Shown one piece after another: positions 22,000 through 29,546 of a DNA stretch of 29,546 bases; the first letter of the stretch is position 1; the number at the start of each line of letters is the position of its first letter. The translations under genes were made by a program, and so were the position numbers. The stretch is from contig JAJZDE010000008.1 in assembly GCA_021828745.1 (NCBI GenBank), forward strand, positions 1-29,546, written 5' to 3'. This stretch comes from Pseudomonadota bacterium (lineage in GTDB: Bacteria; Pseudomonadota; Gammaproteobacteria; Burkholderiales; Ferrovaceae). Under the pieces are notes generated by a model, which had not been told where the DNA came from, did no database searches, and was given only the letters and a program-made list of their open reading frames with translations.

Positions 22000-22837
22000 G
22001 AGAGTCTCGCAAAAAAACCCGGTCGACGCGATCCCAATGAAAATCCCGCAACAGCGCAGAAATTTTCTCTTTCATGTGCGCCAGATTGACGTAGTGACGG
22101 AACCGGCTTTTCAGGTTCACACCGGCCGGGCGGGGTTGGTGCGGGTCGATCTCCCAGGGGTGGAAATAGAACATGCAGGATTCGCCCTCGATCCGGTTGA
22201 TGCGTTGCAGCAACCAACGGGACAGGGGATAGGGCATGAGGCGGAAGTACCCCCCGCCCGCCGCCGGAAGGTGACGTCCCGCCAGTTTGGCGGTGGTGGG
22301 TGGAATTTCCAGAATGCCGGCATGACCCCGGGGATGAAAGCGGAAACGGGGACAATCGGGCATGCCATAGTGATCATGCTGGATGGGATAGATGCTGGAA
22401 CTGTAGTCGTACCCTTCCTCGTGCAGGATGTCCAGTGCCCATAAATTCTGGGATCCTATGGAGAAACTGGGCGCTCGATATCCTCGAACCCGTTGTCCGC
22501 CCAGGTCCTCCAGTAATTGTTTGCTGTGCCGGATATCGGTACGAAATTCATCGGGCGATTGTTCGCTGGCGCGGTAATGGTCATAGCCATGGCTGGCCAG
22601 TTCATGTCCTCCGGCAAGGATCGAACGGACGAGGCCCGGATACCGCTCCGCAATCCAACCCAGGGTAAAGAACGTGGCATGGGCCTGATGATGGTCGAGC
22701 AGGGCAAGAATGGTCTCCATGTTCCGTTCGATGCGGCAGGGAAGGTGCGCCCAGTCTGCACGACGGATATAGGGCGCGAAGGCGGAGACCTGAAAATAGT
22801 CCTCGACATCGATGGTCATGGCATTGGGGCGGGACAT
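21992..22837 (-). CDS. Polysaccharide deacetylase, exosortase-associated (DUF3473, TIGR03006-like)
   Basis: A 281-residue NodB-fold deacetylase expected to remove acetyl groups from N-acetylated sugars of the EPS. The first metal/catalytic motif is TIDVEDYF (8-15). The histidine motif is in GHELASHGYDHY (77-88). RGYRAPSFSIG follows, and the C-terminal DUF3473 part has GGGYFRLMPYPLSRWLL and FYFHPWEIDPHQPR. No signal peptide is seen, so action may be cytoplasmic. ATG 22837 begins MSRPNAMTIDVED and lies four bases after the epimerase stop; the open frame continues into that gene. The pairing with the UDP-GlcNAc epimerase suggests an amino-sugar-containing EPS. Confidence 0.94.
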   Translation of the reverse strand: MSRPNAMTIDVEDYFQVSAFAPYIRRADWAHLPCRIERNMETILALLDHHQAHATFFTLGWIAERYPGLVRSILAGGHELASHGYDHYRASEQSPDEFRTDIRHSKQLLEDLGGQRVRGYRAPSFSIGSQNLWALDILHEEGYDYSSSIYPIQHDHYGMPDCPRFRFHPRGHAGILEIPPTTAKLAGRHLPAAGGGYFRLMPYPLSRWLLQRINRIEGESCMFYFHPWEIDPHQPRPAGVNLKSRFRHYVNLAHMKEKISALLRDFHWDRVDRVFLRDSHD

Positions 22838-22841
22838 GGGG

Positions 22842-24014
22842 CTAGATTCCCGCCATCTCTGCAGGCGCCACGAAATGGGGATTGAAGACGGCGCGCAGTT
22901 GCGCGGTGATGCGCCAGGCTGCCTGCCCATCCCAGTAATCCGGGATTCGTCCGGCCTTACCCCGGCCAGCCAGGATGTTCAGAACGGTAGCCAGGATGCG
23001 GGTGCGATCCTGACCGACGATGGTATTGCTGCCCTGGTCCACTGTAATGGGGCGTTCGGTGTTTTCGCGCAAGGTCACGCAGGGAATGCCCAGGGCGGTG
23101 GTTTCTTCCTGGATCCCTCCCGAATCGGTCAGAAAAAGTCGGGCATCCTTCATGAGTCCCAGCAGGGGCAAATACCCCAAGGGGGGAAGAATGGCCAGGG
23201 TGGGAAGATTCAGGAACTCCGTCAAATGGAATTCATCGATTTTTTGGCGCGTGCGCGGATGCAGGGGGAAGGCGAGGGGAATATGGCGCGAGACTTCTTC
23301 CAGCGTTTCCAGAAGATTCCTCAGGACTACCGGGTCGTCCACGTTGGAAGGGCGATGCAGGGTCAATACGCCAAAGGACTGAGGGTTGCCCGAGAAAACG
23401 GCAGGCAGTCCATTCCGGGAAAAGGTCGTGGCGGCGGGGATGGCGCGGGAAAGATTATGATGCAGGGTGTCGATCATGACATTGCCGACAAAATGAATTT
23501 TTTCCGCATCGATGCCTTCCCGGATCAAGTTGTCCTTGGCCTGAAGTTCGGTGGTGAACAGAAAATCGGAAATCTGGTCGGTCAGGACCCGGTTGATCTC
23601 TTCGGGCATGGCACGATCAAAACTGCGCAGCCCCGCTTCCACATGGATGACGGGAATCTGTTTCTTGGCGGCGACCAGGGCGCAGGCAATGGTGGAGTTG
23701 ACATCGCCCACCACCAGGATGGCTGCAGGGTTCGAGGTATCCAGGACCGGTTCGAATCGTTCCATGATTCTGGCGGTTTGTACGGCATGGGTGCCTGATC
23801 CCACTTCCAGATCGATGTCCGGAGGCGGAATGCCCAGATCCGCAAAGAGTTGTTGGTACATGGCCTCGTCGTAATGCTGCCCCGTATGGACCAGTTGTGC
23901 GCGCAACCCCGAATGTCCGGAGCGCAACGCGCTCAAAATCGGGGCGATTTTCATGAAATTGGGGCGCGCGCCCACGATGCATAAAATCAGGGGAAGGGAA
24001 GGGTCACTGATCAT
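22842..24014 (-). CDS. wecB: UDP-N-acetylglucosamine 2-epimerase (non-hydrolysing)
   Basis: A 390-residue cytoplasmic enzyme that interconverts UDP-GlcNAc and UDP-ManNAc. Family motifs are all present: VGARPNFMKIAPI (near residue 15), HTGQHYDEAMY, GDVNSTIACALVA, HVEAGLRSFDRAMPEEINR (about 120-138) and DSGGIQEETTALGIP (about 275-290). ATG 24014 (MISDPSLPL) overlaps the ATPase gene by 11 bases; the longer frame starting at 24047 would overlap more and is less likely. It implies a ManNAc-type or derived residue in the polysaccharide. The downstream deacetylase starts four bases later. Confidence 0.96.
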   Translation of the reverse strand: MISDPSLPLILCIVGARPNFMKIAPILSALRSGHSGLRAQLVHTGQHYDEAMYQQLFADLGIPPPDIDLEVGSGTHAVQTARIMERFEPVLDTSNPAAILVVGDVNSTIACALVAAKKQIPVIHVEAGLRSFDRAMPEEINRVLTDQISDFLFTTELQAKDNLIREGIDAEKIHFVGNVMIDTLHHNLSRAIPAATTFSRNGLPAVFSGNPQSFGVLTLHRPSNVDDPVVLRNLLETLEEVSRHIPLAFPLHPRTRQKIDEFHLTEFLNLPTLAILPPLGYLPLLGLMKDARLFLTDSGGIQEETTALGIPCVTLRENTERPITVDQGSNTIVGQDRTRILATVLNILAGRGKAGRIPDYWDGQAAWRITAQLRAVFNPHFVAPAEMAGI

Positions 24015-25050
24015 GCTGGTCGATGATTTCGTTGGAGTTGGAAGCACGGAACAGGGACCTCATCAGGGTGGAGACATTCTTGTGGATGGCGTTCGCCATC
24101 AGCATCAGGGCATTCTGGGTGGCTTCCAGACGATCCAGGCGCGCCTCGAAGGTGGACAGAAAAGCCTGCGCCAGGGGATCGGACGAACCGCCGATCGGTG
24201 GGGTCTGATGGGATTCGGGCAAAGGATCGTGGGAATGGGTGACTTCCCGACGCAGGTCCTGAATGACCTCGTCCACATCTTCGATGCTGATCTGATGCTT
24301 TTCCTCGAGCATGCCAAAGACCAGGATCCGGTCGCACAATGTATTGATCTTTCTTGGAATGCCTCCGGTGAATTCATGGATGAGGGAAAAGGAATCAGGG
24401 GTGAAGGTGGGATCCTGGTTCCAGCCCGACAGATGCAGACGGTGTTCGATGTATTCCCGCGTCTCCTCTTCCTTCAAGGGGCCCAGATGGTAAGAGGCGA
24501 TGACCCGCTGGTTGAGCTGGACCATTTGCGGGCTTTGCAGGGTGTTTCGGAATTCGGGTTGACCGATCAGAAAACTTTGCAACAACGACTGATTGTCCAA
24601 TTGATAATTGGACAGCATGCGCAACTCTTCCACCGCTTTGGGAGTCAGATTCTGGGCTTCGTCGACGATGATCAGCACCCGTTTGTTTTGCTGAACCGAG
24701 CGTCTGAAAAACATTTGCAGGTTGTTGAGCAGGACCGCCTTGGACAGGGATTCATGGGGCAAACCAAAGCCGCCCGAGATCGTTCTCAAAATGTCATCGG
24801 CATCCAGATGCGTGCTGACCAGATGGGTGCTGAGGATATTGTCCTGACCGAGGGTTTCAAACAGTTTTCTGACCAGCAGGGTTTTTCCTGCGCCCACTTC
24901 TCCCGTGATGACGATGAACCCTTCCCCCAGGGACAGACCATAGTTGAGATAGGACATGGCGCGCTTATGTCCGCTGCTGGCGAAGAAAAAACTGGGATCG
25001 GGGCTCAGTTGAAAGGGCTTGGAGGTCAGGTGATAAAACGAGGTATACAT
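24004..25050 (-). CDS. XrtA-associated ATPase (ExeA-like, TIGR03015-like)
   Basis: A 348-residue AAA-type ATPase. The N-terminus MYTSFYHLTSKPFQLSPDPSF is the ExeA/GspA-like start. Walker A is GEVGAGKT (50-57), Walker B is VLIIVDEAQ (125-133), and a C-terminal lid follows. The family is a constant member of exosortase A EPS loci; by analogy with ExeA it may drive assembly or placement of an envelope export complex. No transmembrane segment is evident, so it is probably cytoplasmic. It lies 55 bases downstream of the outer-membrane protein gene and overlaps wecB by 11 bases. Confidence 0.95.
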   Translation of the reverse strand: MYTSFYHLTSKPFQLSPDPSFFFASSGHKRAMSYLNYGLSLGEGFIVITGEVGAGKTLLVRKLFETLGQDNILSTHLVSTHLDADDILRTISGGFGLPHESLSKAVLLNNLQMFFRRSVQQNKRVLIIVDEAQNLTPKAVEELRMLSNYQLDNQSLLQSFLIGQPEFRNTLQSPQMVQLNQRVIASYHLGPLKEEETREYIEHRLHLSGWNQDPTFTPDSFSLIHEFTGGIPRKINTLCDRILVFGMLEEKHQISIEDVDEVIQDLRREVTHSHDPLPESHQTPPIGGSSDPLAQAFLSTFEARLDRLEATQNALMLMANAIHKNVSTLMRSLFRASNSNEIIDQHDQ

Positions 25051-25105
25051 GGCGGGGCGTAGGGGTCCGGGATTCGTGGTCGGCGACAGAAATAGGGGAA
25101 GTCGG

Positions 25106-26704
25106 TCAGAAAATAAAATTCAACCCCGCAATCAAGGCATTTTCCATAAAACTATAGCCACCGATGAATCCCGCTCCATTCATGTATTGGTGCCGGTAGG
25201 TCAGGGAACTGGTGACTTTTTCGGTGATTTTATCGGACAGCCCTACGAGCAGAAAATTGTTGGTTTCCTGACCGACCAGATTTGCCATGGAGTAACGGGA
25301 ATAGGTGTCAGAGAAGGTGGCGGTTATCACGGGAGTCAACTGATTGGACCAGGTCAGGGTTGCCCCCGTGCTGGTGAAGGCGCCAAAGGCCAGATAGTTC
25401 TGGAGTTGGAGGAATGGGTTGTTGAGGGAAGAGGCACCGGGTTGCTGCAGCGGGAGCATCTGGGTATCGAACAGGGTGAACAGCACCGTGTTGCGGGGGG
25501 TGGTCACGCCGACACTGGACTGGAAAGACTTGCTCAAAAAGATTTCATTGGTGATGGCATTCATGCCGTACAGGGAGGCTTGGGGGCCCAATGCAGAGAG
25601 GATTTGCTGGACCGCCTGTTGGCGCTGAACAGGATCGGTGATCTGGGTGAGCAATAACTGATCCAGTGCCGTCGCCGGTGGAATATATTGTTGCCCCATA
25701 CTGGACAGGACATCCTGGTGGTATCCTGCCTGAACCATGACATGGTGCATGCGGTGACTCAGGTTCAGCAGATAGGTCCGACCGTAAAACCGTTCTCCGG
25801 CACTCATGTCCAGACGGGTGCGCGGGGAGGGGCTCCAGCCATAACCGACATTCCAGAAAGTCCCTTGAGGACGGGGGCCAAAATAGACAAAGTTGTCGTT
25901 TTCGTAGCCGACTTGAGAGGTCAGTTTGAATTCGGGGGTGATCAGATACCCCAAGTCCGCCGTCAGCAGGGAAATCGTGGAACTGGGGAATCCCGGATAG
26001 ACCATCTGGTTATTGTTGTAATCCAGTTTCCACAAAAAATTGGTGAATTCGGCGCCATTGGCGACATACAGGTCGGCAATATTCGTGGTGGCGGAAAAGT
26101 CATAGGCCGGATTGAATCCCACCGGAGGGGCACTGAACCCTCCCCCGTAGGCGGCCGGTCCCGCCATACTAAAATTCATGGCGGTATGGGTCAACTTGGC
26201 CTGGGCGATGAATTCTTCATCGAAGTTGTGGACCAGGGTGGGGCTGATGGTCTCGGTTCTGACATTGGCGACGTTCCCGGTCAGGTTGGCGCCGTTGGCG
26301 CTGACAGGGCCAAAGAGGGTCAATGGCTGCTGACTGATGGTGGAAGTGGCATCGATAAAAAATGTTTTTTTGATCAGTTCCAGGTCGCCCGTGGCGTTCA
26401 ACTGGTTGTAATAGGTATGCTCCCAGCCATAATTGTTGTAGATCATGTCCAGCAGGGAATAATCGATGTTCAATTTCAACTGACTGCCGATGTCCTTGAT
26501 GGAGACGCCGGGGGTCAACTGGGTGATGAACCCTGGGGTGGCCTGGCCGCCGGGGGCCAGGGTCAGGTTATCCGTATAGGTTTCCGAAGTGTTGAAACGG
26601 GGGGTGATGGTCAGGGTGTCTGCGCCAGCGCTCCCTGACTCCAGGGCGGTCAGGAGGAGCAGAAAACCGGCGCGACGGAACAACGGACTACGCCTGCTGA
26701 CCAT
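25106..26704 (-). CDS. Outer-membrane beta-barrel protein, PEP-CTERM system-associated (TIGR03016-like)
   Basis: A 532-residue exported protein. A signal peptide is visible at MVSRRSPLFRRAGFLLLLTA, and the mature part starts near ADTLTITPRFNTSETYTDNL, the usual opening of this barrel family. The rest alternates aromatic and polar residues in beta strands and ends in Phe (AGLNFIF), the C-terminal signature for Bam-dependent insertion. It may be the outer-membrane part of EPS export. ATG 26704 is chosen because the two in-frame upstream ATGs fall in the kinase's Tyr-Gly repeat region. It still overlaps the kinase gene by 17 bases. Confidence 0.93.
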   Translation of the reverse strand: MVSRRSPLFRRAGFLLLLTALESGSAGADTLTITPRFNTSETYTDNLTLAPGGQATPGFITQLTPGVSIKDIGSQLKLNIDYSLLDMIYNNYGWEHTYYNQLNATGDLELIKKTFFIDATSTISQQPLTLFGPVSANGANLTGNVANVRTETISPTLVHNFDEEFIAQAKLTHTAMNFSMAGPAAYGGGFSAPPVGFNPAYDFSATTNIADLYVANGAEFTNFLWKLDYNNNQMVYPGFPSSTISLLTADLGYLITPEFKLTSQVGYENDNFVYFGPRPQGTFWNVGYGWSPSPRTRLDMSAGERFYGRTYLLNLSHRMHHVMVQAGYHQDVLSSMGQQYIPPATALDQLLLTQITDPVQRQQAVQQILSALGPQASLYGMNAITNEIFLSKSFQSSVGVTTPRNTVLFTLFDTQMLPLQQPGASSLNNPFLQLQNYLAFGAFTSTGATLTWSNQLTPVITATFSDTYSRYSMANLVGQETNNFLLVGLSDKITEKVTSSLTYRHQYMNGAGFIGGYSFMENALIAGLNFIF

Positions 26705-27617
26705 AGCCGTATCCATAGCCGTAGCCATAACCATAGGTCCCCAGGGAAAGTTGATGGGAGGCGCGGTTGATGATCAAGCCGACGTAGCCGCAATGCTGTA
26801 CCAGAGTCAGCGCGGATTTGAGCGCCGGCTGGGTGGTGGAGGCGGCATCCACCACCATGACCACCTGGCCCATGTGCGTGGATAACACGCTGGACTCGGT
26901 GGTGACCAGCAAAGGAGGGGAATCAAACAGAATCAGACGATCGGGGTAGCGTCCTGCCAGATCATCCAGCAGGTGGGCCATGGCTTCACTGGCCAGCAGT
27001 TCGGTGGCATTGCGGGTCTGTTTTCCGGCGGGAAGCAGGGTGAGATTGGCGATGGAGGTCTTGATCAGAACCTCTGAAAGTGGCAGTTCGGGATCCTGGA
27101 TCAGGTCGAGCAGGCCCAGTTCCGCTTGAATGCCCAATAACTTCAGTTGACTGGGTTTGGAGACATCCGCATCTACCAGCAATACGGTCCGGTCCATTTC
27201 CATGGCCATGCTGATGGCCAGATTGAGGGCGCAGAAGGATTTTCCGTCACCGGGCAAGGCACTGGTGACCATGATCAGATTGCTGTTCTTTAATTTTCTC
27301 TCGCCACTGAATGCATTGTTGATGAGTGGGCGCTTGATCATGCGAAACTCTTCTGCCGTCAACGAATATTCGCCCGCAGGGGTGACGATATTCGCATGGC
27401 GCAGGCGCTCGAGGTCAATTTTGGAAAATGAAGCAGTGCCGGTTTCCGCTGCTTTATGTTCTGCAGAAACTTCGGGAAACGGATTTCCGGAAGGAAGGAG
27501 CGGCGGCTGTGCCTCATCTGCTGGGACACTCGATGGTTCAGGGACCCTCGTTTCGGGGGCGGAAATGACCGGGGTCCGTTGTTCCAGTTTGCTGGCGGCT
27601 TTTTCGATGATACTCAT
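26688..27617 (-). CDS. CpsD/CapB-type tyrosine autokinase (TIGR03018-like)
   Basis: A 309-residue BY-kinase. An N-terminal linker of about 85 residues precedes the P-loop domain: Walker A in ALPGDGKSF (120-128), the A' motif VLLVDADV (145-152) and Walker B LILFDSPPLL (228-237). The C-terminus is a Tyr-Gly repeat with six tyrosines (295-305), the autophosphorylation cluster. In this family the kinase works with a separately encoded chain-length protein; phosphorylation cycles control EPS polymer length and export. ATG 27617 overlaps the chain-length gene by four bases (ATGA), and the long upstream frame is its shadow. Confidence 0.95.
   Translation of the reverse strand: MSIIEKAASKLEQRTPVISAPETRVPEPSSVPADEAQPPLLPSGNPFPEVSAEHKAAETGTASFSKIDLERLRHANIVTPAGEYSLTAEEFRMIKRPLINNAFSGERKLKNSNLIMVTSALPGDGKSFCALNLAISMAMEMDRTVLLVDADVSKPSQLKLLGIQAELGLLDLIQDPELPLSEVLIKTSIANLTLLPAGKQTRNATELLASEAMAHLLDDLAGRYPDRLILFDSPPLLVTTESSVLSTHMGQVVMVVDAASTTQPALKSALTLVQHCGYVGLIINRASHQLSLGTYGYGYGYGYGYGQQA
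26700..26735 (-). repeat. Six-base tandem repeat encoding the Tyr-Gly tail
   Basis: Six tandem TAT/C-GGN units encode alternating Tyr and Gly at the kinase C-terminus. The outer-membrane protein's start lies inside the last unit. Gain or loss of one unit would change the tyrosine count without shifting frame. Confidence 0.75.
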
Positions 27618-29143
27618 TGCGCAGCACTCATCAGGTATTTGGTCATGATTCCTGCGTAAACCACGAATAATCCGCCCAGACTGACTCCCTGAAAAATCCT
27701 GCCCCGGTGTTTCAAGGCTCGGGACTGGGGGGTCTCGATCAGGGTGATGATGCCCAGCACGGGGAAATCCGTGATGGCTTCGATATTCTTTTTCGAGCGT
27801 ACCAGCGGTTTGATCTGCCCGATCAGGAAGGCCAGGGCCACGCCGCATACCAATGCCCCCAGCAGGATGACGGAGGCCAGCAGGGGCCGGTTCGGGAACG
27901 AAGGGGTGAGGGGAACCCTGGGGGGGTCGATGACCTTGAAATCCACGATGTCCGTCTTGTTCTGCATTTCACCCGACAATTTTGCGGATTCTCCCCGCGA
28001 CAGCAGGGTTTCATAGTTCTTTTTGTAGATGTCGTAGTTCCGGGTCAGTTGGGCGTATTCGGATTCTACTTCCGGGATGCGATTGGCCTGACCGCGCAAC
28101 TGCGCGTACTGGCTACGGAAGGAATCCAGTTTGCCCTTCAATGCCTCGGCCTGTGCGGTGGCTTCCACCAGAGAGACATTCAGTTGCTGGTACAGCGTAC
28201 TTGGGCCAGAACCGGACAGGGGTTTGCGGGATCTGGATTCTTTTTTCTTTGAAGCCTCCAGTTCGTCGATCAGGTTTTTGGTGGCGACGATATCGGGATA
28301 TTGGTCGGTATATTTCAGTCTCAGGGTATCGAGATTCTTTTTGAGACTCTCGATGCGCGCATCGATTTCAGGCGTATTGGAAGAAGTGATGGCATCGGTG
28401 AGCAAGGTGGGATCCTCTCCGGACAGTTGACGCTTGTACGAGTCACGCCGATTTTCTGCCTCATGGAGTTCCATTTCGGTTTGACGCATCTGATCCTGCA
28501 TGTCCGAGATTTTTGTAAAATAGTCTTGCCCCATTTCTCCAGGCATCAGTCCCGCATTCTTGATTTTGAAATTCTTGAGGTCGTTTTCGGCGGTTTCAAG
28601 TTTGATTTCATAGTCCTTGAGTTGTTCTTCGATGAATTTTTGGGAGGACGAGAGGTCCTTACGGCTACTGCCCAGCCCGTTTTCCACGAAAATGGTGAGC
28701 AAGGCTTGAACCACCTTGCGGGCCAGGGCCGGATTCCGGTTTTCATAGGCAATGGTGTACAGGTCGCCATAGCCTGTACTTTTCAGGGTGAGGTTCTTGT
28801 TCAAATCGGCGATGACCCCCTCCATTTGTGCGGGAGTCTTGGCGAGCAGGTCCATATCCGTCATGCGCGCCACTTTTTCCAGATTGGGGCGGCTGATCAG
28901 GGTGTTGGCCATGATCGTCACCTGCTCATTGACGTTGGGTTGGACCGTGATGCCCGAAAGCAGGGGGCGCAGGAGCGACTGACTGTCCACATACACACGG
29001 GCGGCGGCTTGGTAGCGGTCTGGTATGTTGAGCATGCCAATCCAGCCGATACAGGCCACGCACCAGGCCGTCAGGATGACGTGCCAGGGGCGGCTCCGAA
29101 TATCGGCGAAGTAACCGGACAGTTGATCGAGCAGATCGTGCAT
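27614..29143 (-). CDS. Polysaccharide chain-length determinant, GumC/Wzz type (TIGR03007-like)
   Basis: A 509-residue inner-membrane protein. Transmembrane segments are near residues 20-38 and 410-432, with a third hydrophobic stretch at the extreme C-terminus. Between them is a large periplasmic region with a long coiled coil (about 160-340, rich in heptad-like KLETAENDLKNFKIK-type sequence) and a GNVR-like block (RNYDIYKKNYETLLSRGESA). The start at 29143 (MHDLLDQLSGYF) fits the family and has GAGG nine bases before it; ATG 29149 is two codons upstream. It regulates EPS polymer length with the kinase, whose start overlaps this stop. Confidence 0.95.
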   Translation of the reverse strand: MHDLLDQLSGYFADIRSRPWHVILTAWCVACIGWIGMLNIPDRYQAAARVYVDSQSLLRPLLSGITVQPNVNEQVTIMANTLISRPNLEKVARMTDMDLLAKTPAQMEGVIADLNKNLTLKSTGYGDLYTIAYENRNPALARKVVQALLTIFVENGLGSSRKDLSSSQKFIEEQLKDYEIKLETAENDLKNFKIKNAGLMPGEMGQDYFTKISDMQDQMRQTEMELHEAENRRDSYKRQLSGEDPTLLTDAITSSNTPEIDARIESLKKNLDTLRLKYTDQYPDIVATKNLIDELEASKKKESRSRKPLSGSGPSTLYQQLNVSLVEATAQAEALKGKLDSFRSQYAQLRGQANRIPEVESEYAQLTRNYDIYKKNYETLLSRGESAKLSGEMQNKTDIVDFKVIDPPRVPLTPSFPNRPLLASVILLGALVCGVALAFLIGQIKPLVRSKKNIEAITDFPVLGIITLIETPQSRALKHRGRIFQGVSLGGLFVVYAGIMTKYLMSAAQ

Positions 29144-29240
29144 GTTCATTGGCCTCGTCGAGAGGTATTCATGGTGAGAAAGGGCAGAAGTGAACGCGCG
29201 CGCGTAGATTGTTCAAGGGTGGGTTATGCCATCCATCGGA

Positions 29241-29546
29241 TCAAAAGAAACTTTCCGGGATGATGAGCACATCTCCTGGGAGCATGGGAACGTTGGCGCT
29301 GATATCGCCATCGCGCATCAGGTTCTGGAGTTTGACGCGGAATTGTTCCTGCTTGCCGTTGACCGTGCGCAGGATGGTGGCGCGATTGCCGGCAGCGAAA
29401 TCCGTGATCCCCCCCACGGCAATCATGACATCCATGAGCGTCATGTGTTCGTTGTACTGGAGAGTCTGGGGCTTGGTGGCCTGGCCGATCACGCGAATCT
29501 GCTGGTTATAGGGTCCCACGAACTTTTCGACGATGACCGTGACGAC
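29241..29546 (-). CDS. Polysaccharide export outer-membrane protein, Wza/EpsE type (C-terminal part)
   Basis: The last 101 residues of a protein that continues past the right edge. Visible are an SLBB-like domain (FVGPYNQQIRVIGQATKPQT), the motif TLMDVMIAVGGITDFAAGNR and the end LPGDVLIIPESFF, which match the exosortase-associated Wza-like export proteins (TIGR03027). Such proteins form the outer-membrane pore for the polysaccharide and usually carry an N-terminal lipobox, which is not in the window. It is followed, 97 bases on, by the chain-length gene on the same strand. Confidence 0.93.
   Translation of the reverse strand, partial: VVTVIVEKFVGPYNQQIRVIGQATKPQTLQYNEHMTLMDVMIAVGGITDFAAGNRATILRTVNGKQEQFRVKLQNLMRDGDISANVPMLPGDVLIIPESFF

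Noticed and set aside
23953..25062. Plus-strand open frame of 369 codons
   Set aside because: Antisense shadow of the XrtA-associated ATPase, whose Walker motifs are unmistakable.

Overview
The window reads as chromosomal DNA of a Gram-negative proteobacterium, most likely a betaproteobacterium (Gallionellaceae/Nitrosomonadales-like or a relative). It is moderately GC-rich and carries a large exosortase A (XrtA/PEP-CTERM) exopolysaccharide locus whose gene content and order match those described for environmental, EPS- or floc-forming betaproteobacteria. The genus cannot be fixed from sequence alone.

Left flank (1-4070) is accessory DNA. Positions 1-1803 are part of an integron gene-cassette array: the 3' tail of one cassette gene, two complete cassettes (a small membrane protein and a DUF2806 protein) and three attC sites. 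Directly after the third attC lies an IS5-like insertion sequence (1809-2786). It keeps both ends, but its transposase has lost its C-terminal part. Next come a FitAB/VapBC-type toxin-antitoxin pair on the minus strand and a frameshifted orphan antitoxin on the plus strand. A 35-bp imperfect direct repeat (2912-2946 and 4035-4069) brackets this toxin-antitoxin segment and ends right at the EPS locus.

EPS block A (4075-9889, minus strand): a kelch-repeat lipoprotein, the XrtA-type asparagine-synthase-like amidotransferase and two family-4 glycosyltransferases. Block B (10027-16966, plus strand): a membrane-anchored parallel beta-helix protein and a YdcF/DUF218 membrane protein; then a compact four-gene cluster (FeeM-like N-acyltransferase, E1/ThiF-like adenylating enzyme, nitroreductase-like flavoprotein, GAF-domain protein); then a secreted PEP-CTERM protein with a sigma-54-type promoter candidate. 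Block C (29546 down to 17056, minus strand): polysaccharide export protein (partial), chain-length determinant, tyrosine autokinase, outer-membrane beta-barrel protein, ExeA-like ATPase, UDP-GlcNAc 2-epimerase, DUF3473 deacetylase, FemAB-like protein, glycosyltransferase, exosortase A and a second glycosyltransferase. Nearly all are overlapping or a few bases apart, so this looks like one long operon that begins outside the window. A bidirectional terminator separates blocks B and C.

Together, block C and block A supply sugar precursor synthesis, glycan assembly and modification, chain-length control and export, plus the membrane transpeptidase-like enzyme that processes PEP-CTERM proteins; block B supplies one such substrate. 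The least explained part is the acyltransferase/E1/nitroreductase/GAF cluster at 12399-15909. It has the parts of a small-molecule or peptide-modification pathway but no obvious substrate gene, and it is the best candidate for an undescribed system here.
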